Positions 18,334 through 26,731 of a stretch of DNA of 64,000 bases are shown here, in pieces. Positions within the stretch are counted from its first letter, which is position 1, and every line of letters begins with the position of its first letter. The stretch is taken from assembly GCF_900142035.1 (NCBI RefSeq), contig NZ_FQZI01000002.1:248001-312000 (forward strand), read 5' to 3'. The notes beneath the pieces are model-generated. The model saw only the letters and a list, made by a program, of their open reading frames with translations, made no database searches and was not told the origin of the DNA. The position numbers and the translations under genes are program-made. This stretch comes from Flavobacterium terrae (lineage in GTDB: Bacteria; Bacteroidota; Bacteroidia; Flavobacteriales; Flavobacteriaceae).

Positions 18334-19218
18334 TTAGTGGATATACATTAATTCTTTTCTAATGTTTACGAAGTATAATGCACCTTCTAACATTGCAGGA
18401 ATAACTAAATGATCTCTTGAAACTGTTAAATCAGCTGGACCACCAATAAATTCAGGAAGCTTCATAACCGTCATTTTATGATTGTTCATCAAATCAATCG
18501 AAACAAGAATACCTTTTTTCTCCATAGCAATCCAATTAGTGAAATACAATACATCTTGATAAATGGTAATTCCATCATAAAGCCCTTCTAATTGAATTAA
18601 TTGAGTGAATTTATTGTCCTTTAAGTTTATATAACCAATTGTTCCATTAACTTGGTTATTTGTACCAAAACCATTTACATATAATCTTGATGCAGCTTTA
18701 TCAGCATATAATCCATTTATTCCATCAATTGCTACATCAGTAGGAACTTCTTCAAATGTTTTATTTGTCAAGTTTACTTTAAAAAGCTTACTCTTATCAG
18801 TTGCAGAAACATACAAAGTCGTTTTATCCCAAACAGCTATATCGTTAAGAAATGATGTTTGAGGAACAAAATCAATTTCATATAATTTTTTCCCTGTTTT
18901 AATATCAAATGCCACTACTCTATCTACATCAGCAACAAATAAAATATTATCATCTATCGCTAATCCTTTAGGAGCATTCAAAATCTCTTTAAAAAAATTA
19001 TCGTCAATAACTTTTCCAGCTTTGTCAAGTCTTAATATCTTTCCATCACCATCTTTATCTGTTGGTCTCATTTTTGCACCTATGTCAGCAACATATAAAA
19101 ATGATGCATCAGATGCAACACTTTCTGGGTAATTAAAACCACCAACTTTATTCACTTCTTGGGCATTTGAACCATAAAAACCTAAGATTAAACCTAAAGC
19201 AACTAAAACATTTTTCAT
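18334..19218 (-). CDS. secreted six-bladed beta-propeller protein, SMP-30/gluconolactonase-like
   Basis: The 294-residue protein has a signal peptide (MKNVLVALGLILGFYGSNAQ) and then propeller-type repeats such as YPESVASDASFLYVADIGAK, LAIDDNILFVADVDRVVAFDIKTGKKLYE and GINGLYADKAASRLYVNGF. This is the SMP-30/NHL-like fold; the divalent-metal ligands of true lactonases cannot be confirmed. It is probably periplasmic and may bind or hydrolyse a small molecule. A palindromic site (19244-19257) sits in the 54-bp gap upstream and matches the operator in front of the tetR gene, so it is likely controlled by that repressor and may be its co-transcribed partner. Confidence 0.75.
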   Translation of the reverse strand: MKNVLVALGLILGFYGSNAQEVNKVGGFNYPESVASDASFLYVADIGAKMRPTDKDGDGKILRLDKAGKVIDDNFFKEILNAPKGLAIDDNILFVADVDRVVAFDIKTGKKLYEIDFVPQTSFLNDIAVWDKTTLYVSATDKSKLFKVNLTNKTFEEVPTDVAIDGINGLYADKAASRLYVNGFGTNNQVNGTIGYINLKDNKFTQLIQLEGLYDGITIYQDVLYFTNWIAMEKKGILVSIDLMNNHKMTVMKLPEFIGGPADLTVSRDHLVIPAMLEGALYFVNIRKELMYIH

Positions 19219-19243
19219 ATTTCCAATTATCTATTATTAAAAA

Positions 19244-19257
19244 ATGCCATCTGGCAT
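19244..19257. promoter_or_regulatory. putative TetR operator before the beta-propeller gene
   Basis: ATGCC-ATCT-GGCAT is an interrupted palindrome with the same geometry as the site at 19898-19913 (consensus AATRCCnTYTGGYATW). It lies between the stop of the tetR gene and the start of the propeller gene. Confidence 0.65.
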
Positions 19258-19272
19258 ACTGTTGTTTAAAAT

Positions 19273-19863
19273 TTATTTTTTTACTGAAAGAATATACTGC
19301 TCTAAGTAACTCATAGCTGAATTAAGCGAATTCATCTTATTCGTCACTTTAGCTTGTAAAATTCCTCCTTGAATTATCGACATAAAAACAGAAACAAACT
19401 CTTGCTTATTAATATCAGCAATAATTTCGCCATTTTCAATTCCGTTATTGATATGATTTATAAGGGTTTCTTCCCAAAAATTATAGGCATTTTCTACTTT
19501 AGCTTTTAATAAAGGATGAGTATCATCGGCTTCTGTAGAAGTATTTGTTATTGGACAACCAGTAATTAAAATTGAATTAGTTAAAAAATTGCGGTAAGTC
19601 TCAGGGTATACTAATAGTTTTTCAATAGACGAGTTTCTCGTATCCATAATCCCTCTGATGTAACTCACTAACCTTTCAAAATTATAATCAAAAGCTGCAA
19701 GAGCAACTTGATCCTTATTTTCAAAATTTCCGTAAATACTACCTTTAGTTAATCCAGTCGCTTCAATTAAATCATTGATAGAAGTACCTGCATAACCTTT
19801 TGCATTAAAAATGCATGCGGTTTTTTCTATGATATATTGCTTAGTACGATCTGCTTTTGACAT
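19273..19863 (-). CDS. TetR/AcrR family transcriptional repressor
   Basis: The 196-residue protein has the N-terminal TetR HTH: KADRTKQYIIEKTACIFNAKGYAGTSINDLIEATGLTKGSIYGNFENKDQVALAAFDYN, with recognition helix LTKGSIYGNF. The rest is an all-helical ligand domain containing C103 in the segment SILITGCPITNTSTEADDTHPLL, a feature of the NemR/YxaF-like branch that senses electrophiles. Its promoter spacer contains a perfect palindrome (19898-19913) and a second copy precedes the propeller gene, so autoregulation plus control of that gene is the simplest reading. Ligand unknown. Confidence 0.92.
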   Translation of the reverse strand: MSKADRTKQYIIEKTACIFNAKGYAGTSINDLIEATGLTKGSIYGNFENKDQVALAAFDYNFERLVSYIRGIMDTRNSSIEKLLVYPETYRNFLTNSILITGCPITNTSTEADDTHPLLKAKVENAYNFWEETLINHINNGIENGEIIADINKQEFVSVFMSIIQGGILQAKVTNKMNSLNSAMSYLEQYILSVKK

Positions 19864-19883
19864 CTAACTACTTAATTTTGATG

Positions 19884-19913
19884 CAAATGTATAAAAAAAT
19901 ACCGTTTGGTATT
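19884..19913 (-). promoter_or_regulatory. tetR promoter with embedded palindromic operator
   Basis: On the minus strand TACATTTG (19884-19891) is a -7 element. Just upstream of it, inside the spacer region, lies AATACC-GTTT-GGTATT (19898-19913), a perfect 6-bp inverted repeat. A repressor bound there would block sigma contact. The lipoprotein gene at 20029 reads divergently, 115 bp away. Confidence 0.75.
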
Positions 19914-20028
19914 AAAAAAACAGAAAAGAAGTAAAATTAAATATATGAGATTATCAAAAAAGGGTGTTTTTCCTGTCCTAGTTTTGTGATATAAGCAATA
20001 ATTTCGCAAGTAAATTAACATAAACAAA

Positions 20029-20661
20029 ATGAAAACTAAAAGAAACGTCACTTTACTTGTAGCTTTAATACTACAGTTGTTAACCTCGTGTGAACCTAAA
20101 AAGGAGACCGAAGTTGTAAAAATGCCACATAACATTATCCCTGTTAGAAAAGGAATAATGATGAAAGAAACCTATAAAAATGATGTTCAAAGAATAATAG
20201 AAAGAAATAGAGAAAATGGAACATATCAAGGAACTGAATTTGCTTGGATTGATTTAGACTCTCTAAAAAATTACATCAAATTATTAGATAAAGTATCTGA
20301 ATTGAATAACAAAAAAGTTACTGGAGTTAGAATTTATTTTTCTCAGTATCCTAAAGTTGGGAACTATAATAAAGAACAAATTGAAAAATTAATTCCCGGA
20401 AGAGAAACTATTTTCTTTGCTCCTACAATAGCAGCAGCACCAAGTGAAAAATCAAAAAGGTATCCCATTTTAGAAAATGTACCTTTTAGCATAAAAAACA
20501 CTCGTGATAATAAATTAAAAGGAGAATTATCAGTTATCAATGCTCTACTTGGGCATAGCGAACAAAAAAGTGATACTTTACAAAAGCAAAGATTTTTAGA
20601 AGAGCAGGAAACAAGTTTATTACTTAATGAAGTTGCCATGTTTCCTCCTCCAAAACAGTAA
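20029..20661 (+). CDS. uncharacterised lipoprotein
   Basis: The 210-residue product has a lipoprotein signal sequence (MKTKRNVTLLVALILQLLTSC, lipobox LTSC). The mature part shows an alpha/beta pattern including FAWIDLDSLKNYIKLLDKVSELNNKKVTGVRIYFSQYPKV and TIFFAPTIAA. The segment VTGVRIYFSQYP is characteristic of a family seen in many flavobacterial genomes with no known function. It lies 15 bp before a multi-pass membrane protein and a histidine kinase/response regulator pair, so it probably belongs to that signalling operon, perhaps as a periplasmic component. Function not established. Confidence 0.75.
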   Translation: MKTKRNVTLLVALILQLLTSCEPKKETEVVKMPHNIIPVRKGIMMKETYKNDVQRIIERNRENGTYQGTEFAWIDLDSLKNYIKLLDKVSELNNKKVTGVRIYFSQYPKVGNYNKEQIEKLIPGRETIFFAPTIAAAPSEKSKRYPILENVPFSIKNTRDNKLKGELSVINALLGHSEQKSDTLQKQRFLEEQETSLLLNEVAMFPPPKQ

Positions 20662-20676
20662 ACATGTAAATAATTT

Positions 20677-21342
20677 ATGCCCCTAAAAAACATTACAACA
20701 GAAGACATTAAGTACTTAATAATCATATTGCAATTTATTACTGCAATTATCGGAAGTATTTATTATTATAAATTTAAAAATACAGTATTAAAATATTTTT
20801 TATTACTACTTTGGTACACTAGTGTAAATGACATTTTTGGTTTATTGTATCAAAGCTATAATAACGCTTCAAGCAATTATTTTATATATAACATATATCA
20901 AATTATAAGGTTTATTACCATACTTTTTATATACAAAGTGTACATAGAAAGTAAAATTTCAAAAAAAATAATTTCATTTTTTATAATTGCTTACTGTCTT
21001 TCTGTTGTAATTAACTTTTTTGTTGAATCCTTTTGGGATGAATATTTCCTAAATACGTTCATAATTGGCGCAACTTTTATTGCAATATCTGTTTTGCTCT
21101 TTATGTTTGAAATTTTACGTTCTGAAAAAGTATTATACATATCTGAATCATTAATATTTTGGATAAGCTCTGCTTATTTGATTTATTTTGTCCCTAATAT
21201 TCCTTTTTATATCGTTAGAAAGTACTATTCTGATTCAAATACTGTTCCCTATATTTTTATCGTAAATTATTTCTTACTTTTGAGCTATTATATAATTCAT
21301 ATTATTGGATTCATATGGAGCAAACCGGAAACGAAGGAGTAA
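20677..21342 (+). CDS. multi-pass membrane protein of unknown function
   Basis: This 221-residue protein is almost entirely hydrophobic, with about seven predicted membrane helices (for example YLIIILQFITAIIGSIYYY, FITILFIYKVYI, FIIGATFIAISVLLFMFEIL and FIVNYFLLLSYYIIHIIGFIW). No catalytic motif is visible. Its 3' end overlaps the histidine kinase gene by 28 bp, so translation is coupled. The layout (7-TM protein followed by a single-TM kinase) suggests that it acts as the membrane sensor or receptor for that kinase; this is inference from position alone. Confidence 0.75.
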   Translation: MPLKNITTEDIKYLIIILQFITAIIGSIYYYKFKNTVLKYFLLLLWYTSVNDIFGLLYQSYNNASSNYFIYNIYQIIRFITILFIYKVYIESKISKKIISFFIIAYCLSVVINFFVESFWDEYFLNTFIIGATFIAISVLLFMFEILRSEKVLYISESLIFWISSAYLIYFVPNIPFYIVRKYYSDSNTVPYIFIVNYFLLLSYYIIHIIGFIWSKPETKE

Positions 21343-22079
21343 TATTTGCAACACTAGGCCTTGCTGGCTTATGTTTTGTAATTATTCTATTGTTTCTAAT
21401 TTTTCAAAAAAAGAAAAACATTTTAATTACACGACAAGTAGAAGCTCAAAAACAATTTGAAAAAGAACTTGTCGAATCACAAATTGAAATTAGAGAACAA
21501 ACACTACGAAACATTAGTTGGGAATTACATGACAACATAGGTCAATTAATAACATTAGCTAAAATTCAACTTCAAAAGATAAAAGATCAGGATACAATTG
21601 AATTAAACGAAAACTTAACAAACATTCTCAATGAAGTTAGAAGTTTATCTAAAGTGACCAATCCTGACTATGTTAGTAAAATTAGTCTTGAAGAAGCTGT
21701 AAAATTAGAAATTGACCGTTTCAATAGGCTAAACTATATTGAAGCATCATTATCGACAGAAGGGGATTCTTTTACTATTAATCCAAAATCTGAAACAATT
21801 ATTTTTAGAATTCTACAAGAGTTTTTTTCTAATACTATAAAGCATTCAAAAGCTACAAAACTATCTGTATCTACAAACTATTATACAGAAAACGGAAAAA
21901 ACAGAGTAGTAATTATCGCTAAAGACAACGGAAAAGGATTTGACATTACTAGTACAAATGAAAGAGGTATTGGGTTAATTAATATGAAAAAAAGAGGACA
22001 CTTAATTAATGCCGAAGTAAATATTGAATCAGAATTAAATATTGGGACCAGCCTTTCAATCAATTATCATCAAAACTAA
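21315..22079 (+). CDS. sensor histidine kinase, NarL/HisKA_3 type
   Basis: The 254-residue kinase has one N-terminal membrane helix (about residues 10-30), a short coiled coil, and a HisKA_3-like dimerisation helix in which the phosphoacceptor is H72 (NISWELHDNIGQL). The HATPase domain has RILQEFFSNTIKHSKATK (N box), KDNGKGFD (G1) and ERGIGLINMKKR (G2). There is no periplasmic loop of useful size, so sensing probably depends on the partner membrane protein, with which it overlaps by 28 bp. The response regulator starts 2 bp after its stop. Confidence 0.93.
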   Translation: MEQTGNEGVIFATLGLAGLCFVIILLFLIFQKKKNILITRQVEAQKQFEKELVESQIEIREQTLRNISWELHDNIGQLITLAKIQLQKIKDQDTIELNENLTNILNEVRSLSKVTNPDYVSKISLEEAVKLEIDRFNRLNYIEASLSTEGDSFTINPKSETIIFRILQEFFSNTIKHSKATKLSVSTNYYTENGKNRVVIIAKDNGKGFDITSTNERGIGLINMKKRGHLINAEVNIESELNIGTSLSINYHQN

Positions 22080-22081
22080 TC

Positions 22082-22720
22082 ATGGAAAAATACTCTATTG
22101 CAATAATTGAAGATCATACTTTACTATCTGAAGCAATTGCAGAAGTAATAAATAAATTTGATTTATTTAAGGTAGATTTTTTGTGCAAAAATGGAGCAGA
22201 ATTAATCGAAACACTCAAAACAAAAAGTGCACCAAAAATAATCTTAATGGATGTTAATATGCCCATTATGAATGGTATCGAAACCACTAAATGGTTAAGC
22301 GAAAATTATCCCGATGTATATGTAATAGCTTTAACAGTAGAGGAAGACGAAAGTACAATATTAAAGATGATTCGAGCTGGCGCTAAAGGTTATCTTTTGA
22401 AAGATGTAGACAAAAAGACTTTAGAAATTGCACTTATAAAAACAATCGAAACAGGATTTTATCATTCCAATATTGTAGTTGATGTATTAGTAAACTCGAT
22501 TACTGGGAAATCAAACACAAAAGAAGCTTTAAAAGATACTGAAATTGAATTTTTAAAACTTCTTTGTAGTGAAATGACTTATAAAGAAATAGCCAACAAA
22601 ATGAATTTAAGTCCTAAAACTATCGATGGCTATCGTGATAATTTGTTTGTAAAACTAGATGTAAAAAACCGTATTGGCCTTGTGATTTATGCTATAAAAA
22701 ACAAGATTTTTACCTGTTAA
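22082..22720 (+). CDS. response regulator, NarL/FixJ family (LuxR-type HTH)
   Basis: The 212-residue regulator has a receiver domain with acidic pocket IIEDH, phosphoacceptor D57 (ILMDVNMP), the switch Thr in ALTVEED and Lys in LLKD. The C-terminal domain (about residues 145-205) is a GerE/LuxR helix-turn-helix: DTEIEFLKLLCSEMTYKEIANKMNLSPKTIDGYRDNLFVKL. It pairs with the kinase directly upstream. It ends without an obvious terminator, 8 bp from the stop of a convergent small gene. Confidence 0.95.
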   Translation: MEKYSIAIIEDHTLLSEAIAEVINKFDLFKVDFLCKNGAELIETLKTKSAPKIILMDVNMPIMNGIETTKWLSENYPDVYVIALTVEEDESTILKMIRAGAKGYLLKDVDKKTLEIALIKTIETGFYHSNIVVDVLVNSITGKSNTKEALKDTEIEFLKLLCSEMTYKEIANKMNLSPKTIDGYRDNLFVKLDVKNRIGLVIYAIKNKIFTC

Positions 22721-22728
22721 TATTTAGT

Positions 22729-22956
22729 TTACTCATCATATCGCTCCATTTCGCGATCGTAAAATTCACCTGCTAATGTGATCAAATGTTCCATTTCAGA
22801 CTCTAACTCTTGCTCATCTTCGTCGTCAAGTTCTTCTATAAACTCTACCGAATCATCTTTTAGATTGATTAAAAAACGAGGATATTCAAGGTGAATGATA
22901 AAAATATCATCTGGGAAATCTGAATTATCAGCAAGTACAAATTTTGGTAATTCCAT
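22729..22956 (-). CDS. small acidic protein of unknown function (75 aa)
   Basis: The 75-residue protein begins MELPKFVLADNSDFPDDIFIIHLEYPRFLINLKDDSVEFIEEL and ends in a glutamate/aspartate-rich helix (DDEDEQELESEMEHLITLAGEFYDREMERYDE). It has no signal peptide or membrane segment. It is 4 bp downstream of the MATE pump gene on the same strand, so the two are probably co-transcribed. The pattern looks like a conserved flavobacterial small protein, but no function can be given. Confidence 0.7.
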   Translation of the reverse strand: MELPKFVLADNSDFPDDIFIIHLEYPRFLINLKDDSVEFIEELDDEDEQELESEMEHLITLAGEFYDREMERYDE

Positions 22957-22960
22957 GTTA

Positions 22961-24328
22961 TTAGTATGTATTATGAATTATTAGTTTTTTTGAAAGTTTA
23001 TTAAAACGAAGGTACAAAAATAATGCTGCAGCTGTTAAACCGGAAAGTAAACCAATCCAAACGCCAATAGCTTTTAAATTAGTATAAAACCCTAAATAAA
23101 TTGAAATAGGAAAACCAATTATCCAATATGCAACAAAAGTAATATACATTGGTACTTTTACATCTTGTATACCCCTTAATGCACCTAAAACAACTACTTG
23201 TATTCCATCAGACAATTGAAATACAGCTGCAATTAAAATTAAGCTAGAGGCAATTGAAATTACTTCACCAGTTTGCAAAACATTCTCGTTAACAAAAAAA
23301 TGAGGCAAGATTGTGTGTAACAAAACAAACAATAAAGCAAAAGTTCCTTGAACGATTATTGCCAATAAAAATATGGATCTTGCAACGATACGAAGCTTTA
23401 TAAAATCACCAATTCCTTTTTGATTTCCTACGCGCACCATTCCCGCAACACTAAGTCCAGAAACAAACATAAAAGTGAACGTTGCTAATGTCAGGGCAAT
23501 TTGATTCGCCGCCTGACTTGCAGTTCCAATCCTTCCACATAACCATATGGCTCCAGTAAATAAAGCAACTTCAAAAAACATTTGCATTGCGGATGGCAAT
23601 CCAAGGTTAATAATTTTTAAACTCATCACCTTACCTATCCCTTTAATACTAAATCCGTCGAAATAAGGTTTGAATTTATCCTTTGATTTTAAAGCAATAT
23701 GCATATAAATAACCATTACAATCCTCGAAATTACGGTTCCAAAAGCAGCTCCTAGCATCCCCATTTTTGGAAAAAACCAAACTCCATAAATTAAAACAAT
23801 ATTCAAGAACAAATGAACCACATTACAAAGTAAATTAGCCCACATCGCATATTTGGTTTCACTCTTACCATCAGCAAATTGTTTATATCCTTGAAACACA
23901 ACTAACGGAATTAATGAAAAAGCTACTAAATCTAAAAAAGGTCTTGCCATTTCCACAACTTCTTTAGGTTGTCCCATTAAAACAATTAATGGTTTAGCAG
24001 CATATATTACACCAAACAATACTAAACCAAGAACGCTACAAAGTACTAATCCGTGGTGAAAAACGCTTCTACCTTTTACTAAACTATTTTCTCCGTCAGC
24101 CTCTGCAATTAAGGGAGTTATAGCTGTAGAAAAACCAATACCTAAAGACATACCAATAAACACAAAACTATTCGCTAAGGAAACCGCAGCTAGTTCTGTT
24201 GGCCCTAAACGACCAACCATAATATTATCTACTATACTCACTAGAGTATGACCTAACATTCCAAGTATAATTGGGTAAGCTAATTTTATGTTCTCTTTAA
24301 ATTCTCTGGTGTATACAGAAAGCTTCAT
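22961..24328 (-). CDS. MATE family multidrug/toxin efflux transporter
   Basis: The start is placed at the ATG at 24328, because the upstream TTG at 24346 overlaps a TATTTTTG promoter element. The 455-residue product has twelve membrane helices in two homologous MatE halves, with LAYPIILGMLGHTLVSIVDNIMVGRLGPTELAAVSLANS in the first and LGLPSAMQMFFEVALFTGAIWLCGRIGTASQAANQIAL in the second. MATE proteins expel cationic drugs or metabolites using Na+ or H+ gradients. The drug range cannot be told from sequence. It is followed closely by a small acidic protein gene. Confidence 0.93.
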   Translation of the reverse strand: MKLSVYTREFKENIKLAYPIILGMLGHTLVSIVDNIMVGRLGPTELAAVSLANSFVFIGMSLGIGFSTAITPLIAEADGENSLVKGRSVFHHGLVLCSVLGLVLFGVIYAAKPLIVLMGQPKEVVEMARPFLDLVAFSLIPLVVFQGYKQFADGKSETKYAMWANLLCNVVHLFLNIVLIYGVWFFPKMGMLGAAFGTVISRIVMVIYMHIALKSKDKFKPYFDGFSIKGIGKVMSLKIINLGLPSAMQMFFEVALFTGAIWLCGRIGTASQAANQIALTLATFTFMFVSGLSVAGMVRVGNQKGIGDFIKLRIVARSIFLLAIIVQGTFALLFVLLHTILPHFFVNENVLQTGEVISIASSLILIAAVFQLSDGIQVVVLGALRGIQDVKVPMYITFVAYWIIGFPISIYLGFYTNLKAIGVWIGLLSGLTAAALFLYLRFNKLSKKLIIHNTY

Positions 24329-24343
24329 GGCAAAAAATTTTCG

Positions 24344-24351
24344 CAAAAATA
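24344..24351 (-). promoter_or_regulatory. TAnnTTTG promoter -7 element of the MATE gene
   Basis: On the minus strand TATTTTTG lies 15 bases before the ATG at 24328. No clean TTG was found at -33, so it is a partial promoter match, but it argues against translation starting at 24346. Confidence 0.5.
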
Positions 24352-24409
24352 CAATAATTAAAAAGGATATCGAGTTAACACTATACCCAATTCTCTAATA
24401 AAATTTTTT

Positions 24410-24883
24410 ATGAATTTATTTAAAACAAACTTATTACTACTTGTATTTTTTCTATGTTCAATGCCCAATTATGGGCAAAAAAAAGTGGGCGATATTCGCT
24501 TAGGTTATGGATTTAGCGGAGGTGTTCCTATCAAAGATCATGTTTTTGCTGCAGGTATTGATGGAAGAATTCAATATGATATCACACTTAAAAGTTCACT
24601 GATAGGTACAACAGGCTACACTCATTATTTTAGTAGTACCGTTTCAGACATTGCTTACATACCCGCAAAAGCAGGTTTTAAGTCACACATTGGAGATCAA
24701 ATTTACATCCTTGGAGAGCTTGGCGCTGCTTTTAGTACCACTGGCGAAGGAGTTTCTTTTTTATGGAATCCAGGTGTTGGTGTTGCAACAAAACATATAG
24801 ATATTTCTTTACGTTATGAAAACGTAGGCAATTTTAACACTGGACAATTAGCTTTACGACTAGCTTATGGTTATAAATTGTGA
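24410..24883 (+). CDS. small outer-membrane beta-barrel-like protein
   Basis: This 157-residue protein has a signal peptide (residues 1-22, ending SMPNYGQ) followed by alternating beta-strands: VGDIRLGYGFSGGVPI, GIDGRIQYDITLKSSLIGTTGYTHYF, AGFKSHIGDQIYILGELGAAF, VGVATKHIDISLRYENV and LALRLAYGYKL. The last residues end in aromatic and hydrophobic alternation, as expected for a small porin-like outer-membrane protein. No specific family was recognised. It ends one base before the stop of the convergent PPK2 gene, with no terminator visible in between. Confidence 0.75.
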   Translation: MNLFKTNLLLLVFFLCSMPNYGQKKVGDIRLGYGFSGGVPIKDHVFAAGIDGRIQYDITLKSSLIGTTGYTHYFSSTVSDIAYIPAKAGFKSHIGDQIYILGELGAAFSTTGEGVSFLWNPGVGVATKHIDISLRYENVGNFNTGQLALRLAYGYKL

Positions 24884-25759
24884 TTACTCACCTAACTGCT
24901 TTTTATACTCTGCAAAGTTTACTTTCACTTTTTCATCAAGAGGAGGTTCGTTTACATCTGTATACTTTTGCATTTCTTCCCAAATAATCTTTCCAACCAT
25001 ATAACGCGCCATTTCTTTGTCGTCCGAAGGAATAATATACCATGGTGCGTTTGGTTTGGAAGTTTTATTGATAGCTTCCTCATAATATTTCATATAATCG
25101 TCCCAACGCTCGCGTTCTTTTAAATCTCCTGGAGAAAATTTCCAGTGATGTTCTTCTTCTTCCAAACGTCTTAATAGCCTTTTACGTTGCTCTTCTTTAC
25201 TCATGTAAAAAAAGAACTTCAAAACTATTGTTCCATTTTGAGTTATATGCTTTTCGAAATTATTAATCTGTTCAAAACGATTTTCCCAAAATTCATGCGT
25301 AATATCTTCTACTTTTTCAATTCCTGGCAAATTTTCATTTAAAATATACTCAGGATGTACTCGAGTTACCAATACATTTTCATAATGTGTACGATTGAAA
25401 ACTGCAAACTTTCCTTTTTCTGGCAAAGCCAAATAATGACGCCATAAATAATCATGCTCTAATTCAGTCGAATTGGGTGTTTTAAAACTATGAACCACTA
25501 CCCCACGCGGATTAAACTCTTTAAAAACCTCACGAATCAAACTATCTTTTCCCGAAGTATCCATTCCTTGCAAACAAATCAAAACTCCATAACGATTATG
25601 TGCATACATCACATCTTGCCACTCACTCAAAGGCTTTTGCACCTCATCAAGCATTTTCTCTTTTTCTTTATCTTTTAATGAAGTTTCAATTTCTGTTGGA
25701 AAGTCAGATAACTTAAAAGGCTTAGTGATTTTAAAGTCTTGAGAATTAAAAGCTGTCAT
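24884..25759 (-). CDS. polyphosphate kinase 2 family protein (polyphosphate:nucleotide phosphotransferase)
   Basis: The 291-residue protein has the PPK2 fold: Walker A GMDTSGKDS (residues 65-73), followed by a HSFKTPNSTELEHDYLWRHYLALPEKG lid segment, Walker B-like FAVFNRTHYENVLVTRVHPE, and the basic lid KEEQRKRLLRRLEEEEHHWKFSPGDLKERERWDDYMKYYEEAI. These enzymes transfer phosphate from polyphosphate to AMP, ADP or GDP, or the reverse; the one-domain length and sequence are closest to the class III-like PPK2 proteins that can use both AMP and ADP, though class cannot be assigned for sure. It ends directly against the convergent barrel-protein gene. Confidence 0.93.
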   Translation of the reverse strand: MTAFNSQDFKITKPFKLSDFPTEIETSLKDKEKEKMLDEVQKPLSEWQDVMYAHNRYGVLICLQGMDTSGKDSLIREVFKEFNPRGVVVHSFKTPNSTELEHDYLWRHYLALPEKGKFAVFNRTHYENVLVTRVHPEYILNENLPGIEKVEDITHEFWENRFEQINNFEKHITQNGTIVLKFFFYMSKEEQRKRLLRRLEEEEHHWKFSPGDLKERERWDDYMKYYEEAINKTSKPNAPWYIIPSDDKEMARYMVGKIIWEEMQKYTDVNEPPLDEKVKVNFAEYKKQLGE

Positions 25760-25787
25760 AGTTTTAAAGTATATTTGTTATTGTATG

Positions 25788-25876
25788 TAGCAATTTCCCG
25801 CTTTTCGCTATATCTTTTTACGGTAACTTCGAGAACCTCAGTTTCAGTAAAAAGGATGCCACTATAATCGGGGCTA
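25788..25876. repeat. palindromic intergenic element (possible dispersed flavobacterial repeat)
   Basis: The segment is bounded by TAGC (25788-25791) and GCTA (25873-25876), then CCCG (25797-25800) with CGGG (25869-25872), and contains CTTTTTAC (25814-25821) facing GTAAAAAG (25847-25854). The nested pairs can fold as one long imperfect hairpin. Base composition differs from ordinary spacers here, and from memory the phrases AAAAGGATGCC and ATCGGGGCTA recur between genes in Flavobacterium genomes. Only one copy is present in this window. Confidence 0.5.
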
Positions 25877-25893
25877 TGCTTATTTGTAAATAT

Positions 25894-26712
25894 ATGGAAA
25901 AAATTCAACTACTTGCTTTTTTGACTATTCAAGGTATTGGAGCTGCCTCAGGAATAGTTTTTCACAACAATTCATTATTTATGGTTAGTGACAATTCTGG
26001 TTATTTATTTGAACAAAGGCTGGATAAATCACCTTTAGTAAAACACTCACTTATAAAAGATGCTTCGGTTAATATTGAAAAAAAAAGAAAACCAGATTTT
26101 GAGGCTATAACATTAAAAGAAAATGAACTGCATGTTTTTGGTTCTGGTTCTACTATCAACAGAAATAAAAAAGTTATTTACAACTTAAAAACCAAAGAGG
26201 TCAAGGAAACTGATTTTTCATCTACTTATCAAGAACTAAAGTCAAAATTTAAAATGTCTGATGACGATTTAAACATCGAAGGCGCTTTATACAATAACGA
26301 AACTTTGTTTCTATTCCAAAGAGGAAACGGATTAACTGCGAAAAATGGTGTGTTCAAAATTAGTACCGACAATCAATATGAGTTTTTCCCAATTATATTA
26401 CCAAAAATCAAACATGTTGAAACCAGCTTTACAGACGCAATCCTAATCGAAAATAAAATTTATTTCCTTGCAGCTGCAGAAGATACCATTTCGACTTATG
26501 AAGACGGTGAAGTTTTGGGCACCATAATGGGAATTATGAATCCCGAGACACTCGAAGTTGAAAAACACATTCAATTATCGCCCACTCATAAACTCGAAGG
26601 CTTGACTCTTTTTGAAAAACAAGGAAATCAATTGACTTTTTTACTGTGTGAAGACAACGATACCGAAGATTTAAATGCAACTATTTACAAGTTGGTTCTA
26701 AACGTTAAATAA
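25894..26712 (+). CDS. cytosolic beta-propeller-like protein, DUF6929 type
   Basis: The start is taken at the ATG at 25894, because an upstream in-frame ATG (25876) lies at the end of the palindromic element. The 272-residue product has no signal peptide and begins MEKIQLLAFLTIQGIGAASGIVFHNNSLFMVSDNSGYLFEQRL. It has alternating strands with signature phrases KPDFEAITLKENELHVFGSGS, LNIEGALYNNETLFLFQRGNG and HKLEGLTLFEK, which resemble the phytase-like/DUF6929 propellers. A catalytic role is not evident. It is followed 19 bp later by an SRPBCC gene on the same strand. Confidence 0.7.
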   Translation: MEKIQLLAFLTIQGIGAASGIVFHNNSLFMVSDNSGYLFEQRLDKSPLVKHSLIKDASVNIEKKRKPDFEAITLKENELHVFGSGSTINRNKKVIYNLKTKEVKETDFSSTYQELKSKFKMSDDDLNIEGALYNNETLFLFQRGNGLTAKNGVFKISTDNQYEFFPIILPKIKHVETSFTDAILIENKIYFLAAAEDTISTYEDGEVLGTIMGIMNPETLEVEKHIQLSPTHKLEGLTLFEKQGNQLTFLLCEDNDTEDLNATIYKLVLNVK

Positions 26713-26731
26713 ACATTCTAAAATTGAAACT

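Noticed and set aside
24329..24346. MATE start at the TTG at 24346
   Set aside because: The TTG is part of the TATTTTTG -7 element.
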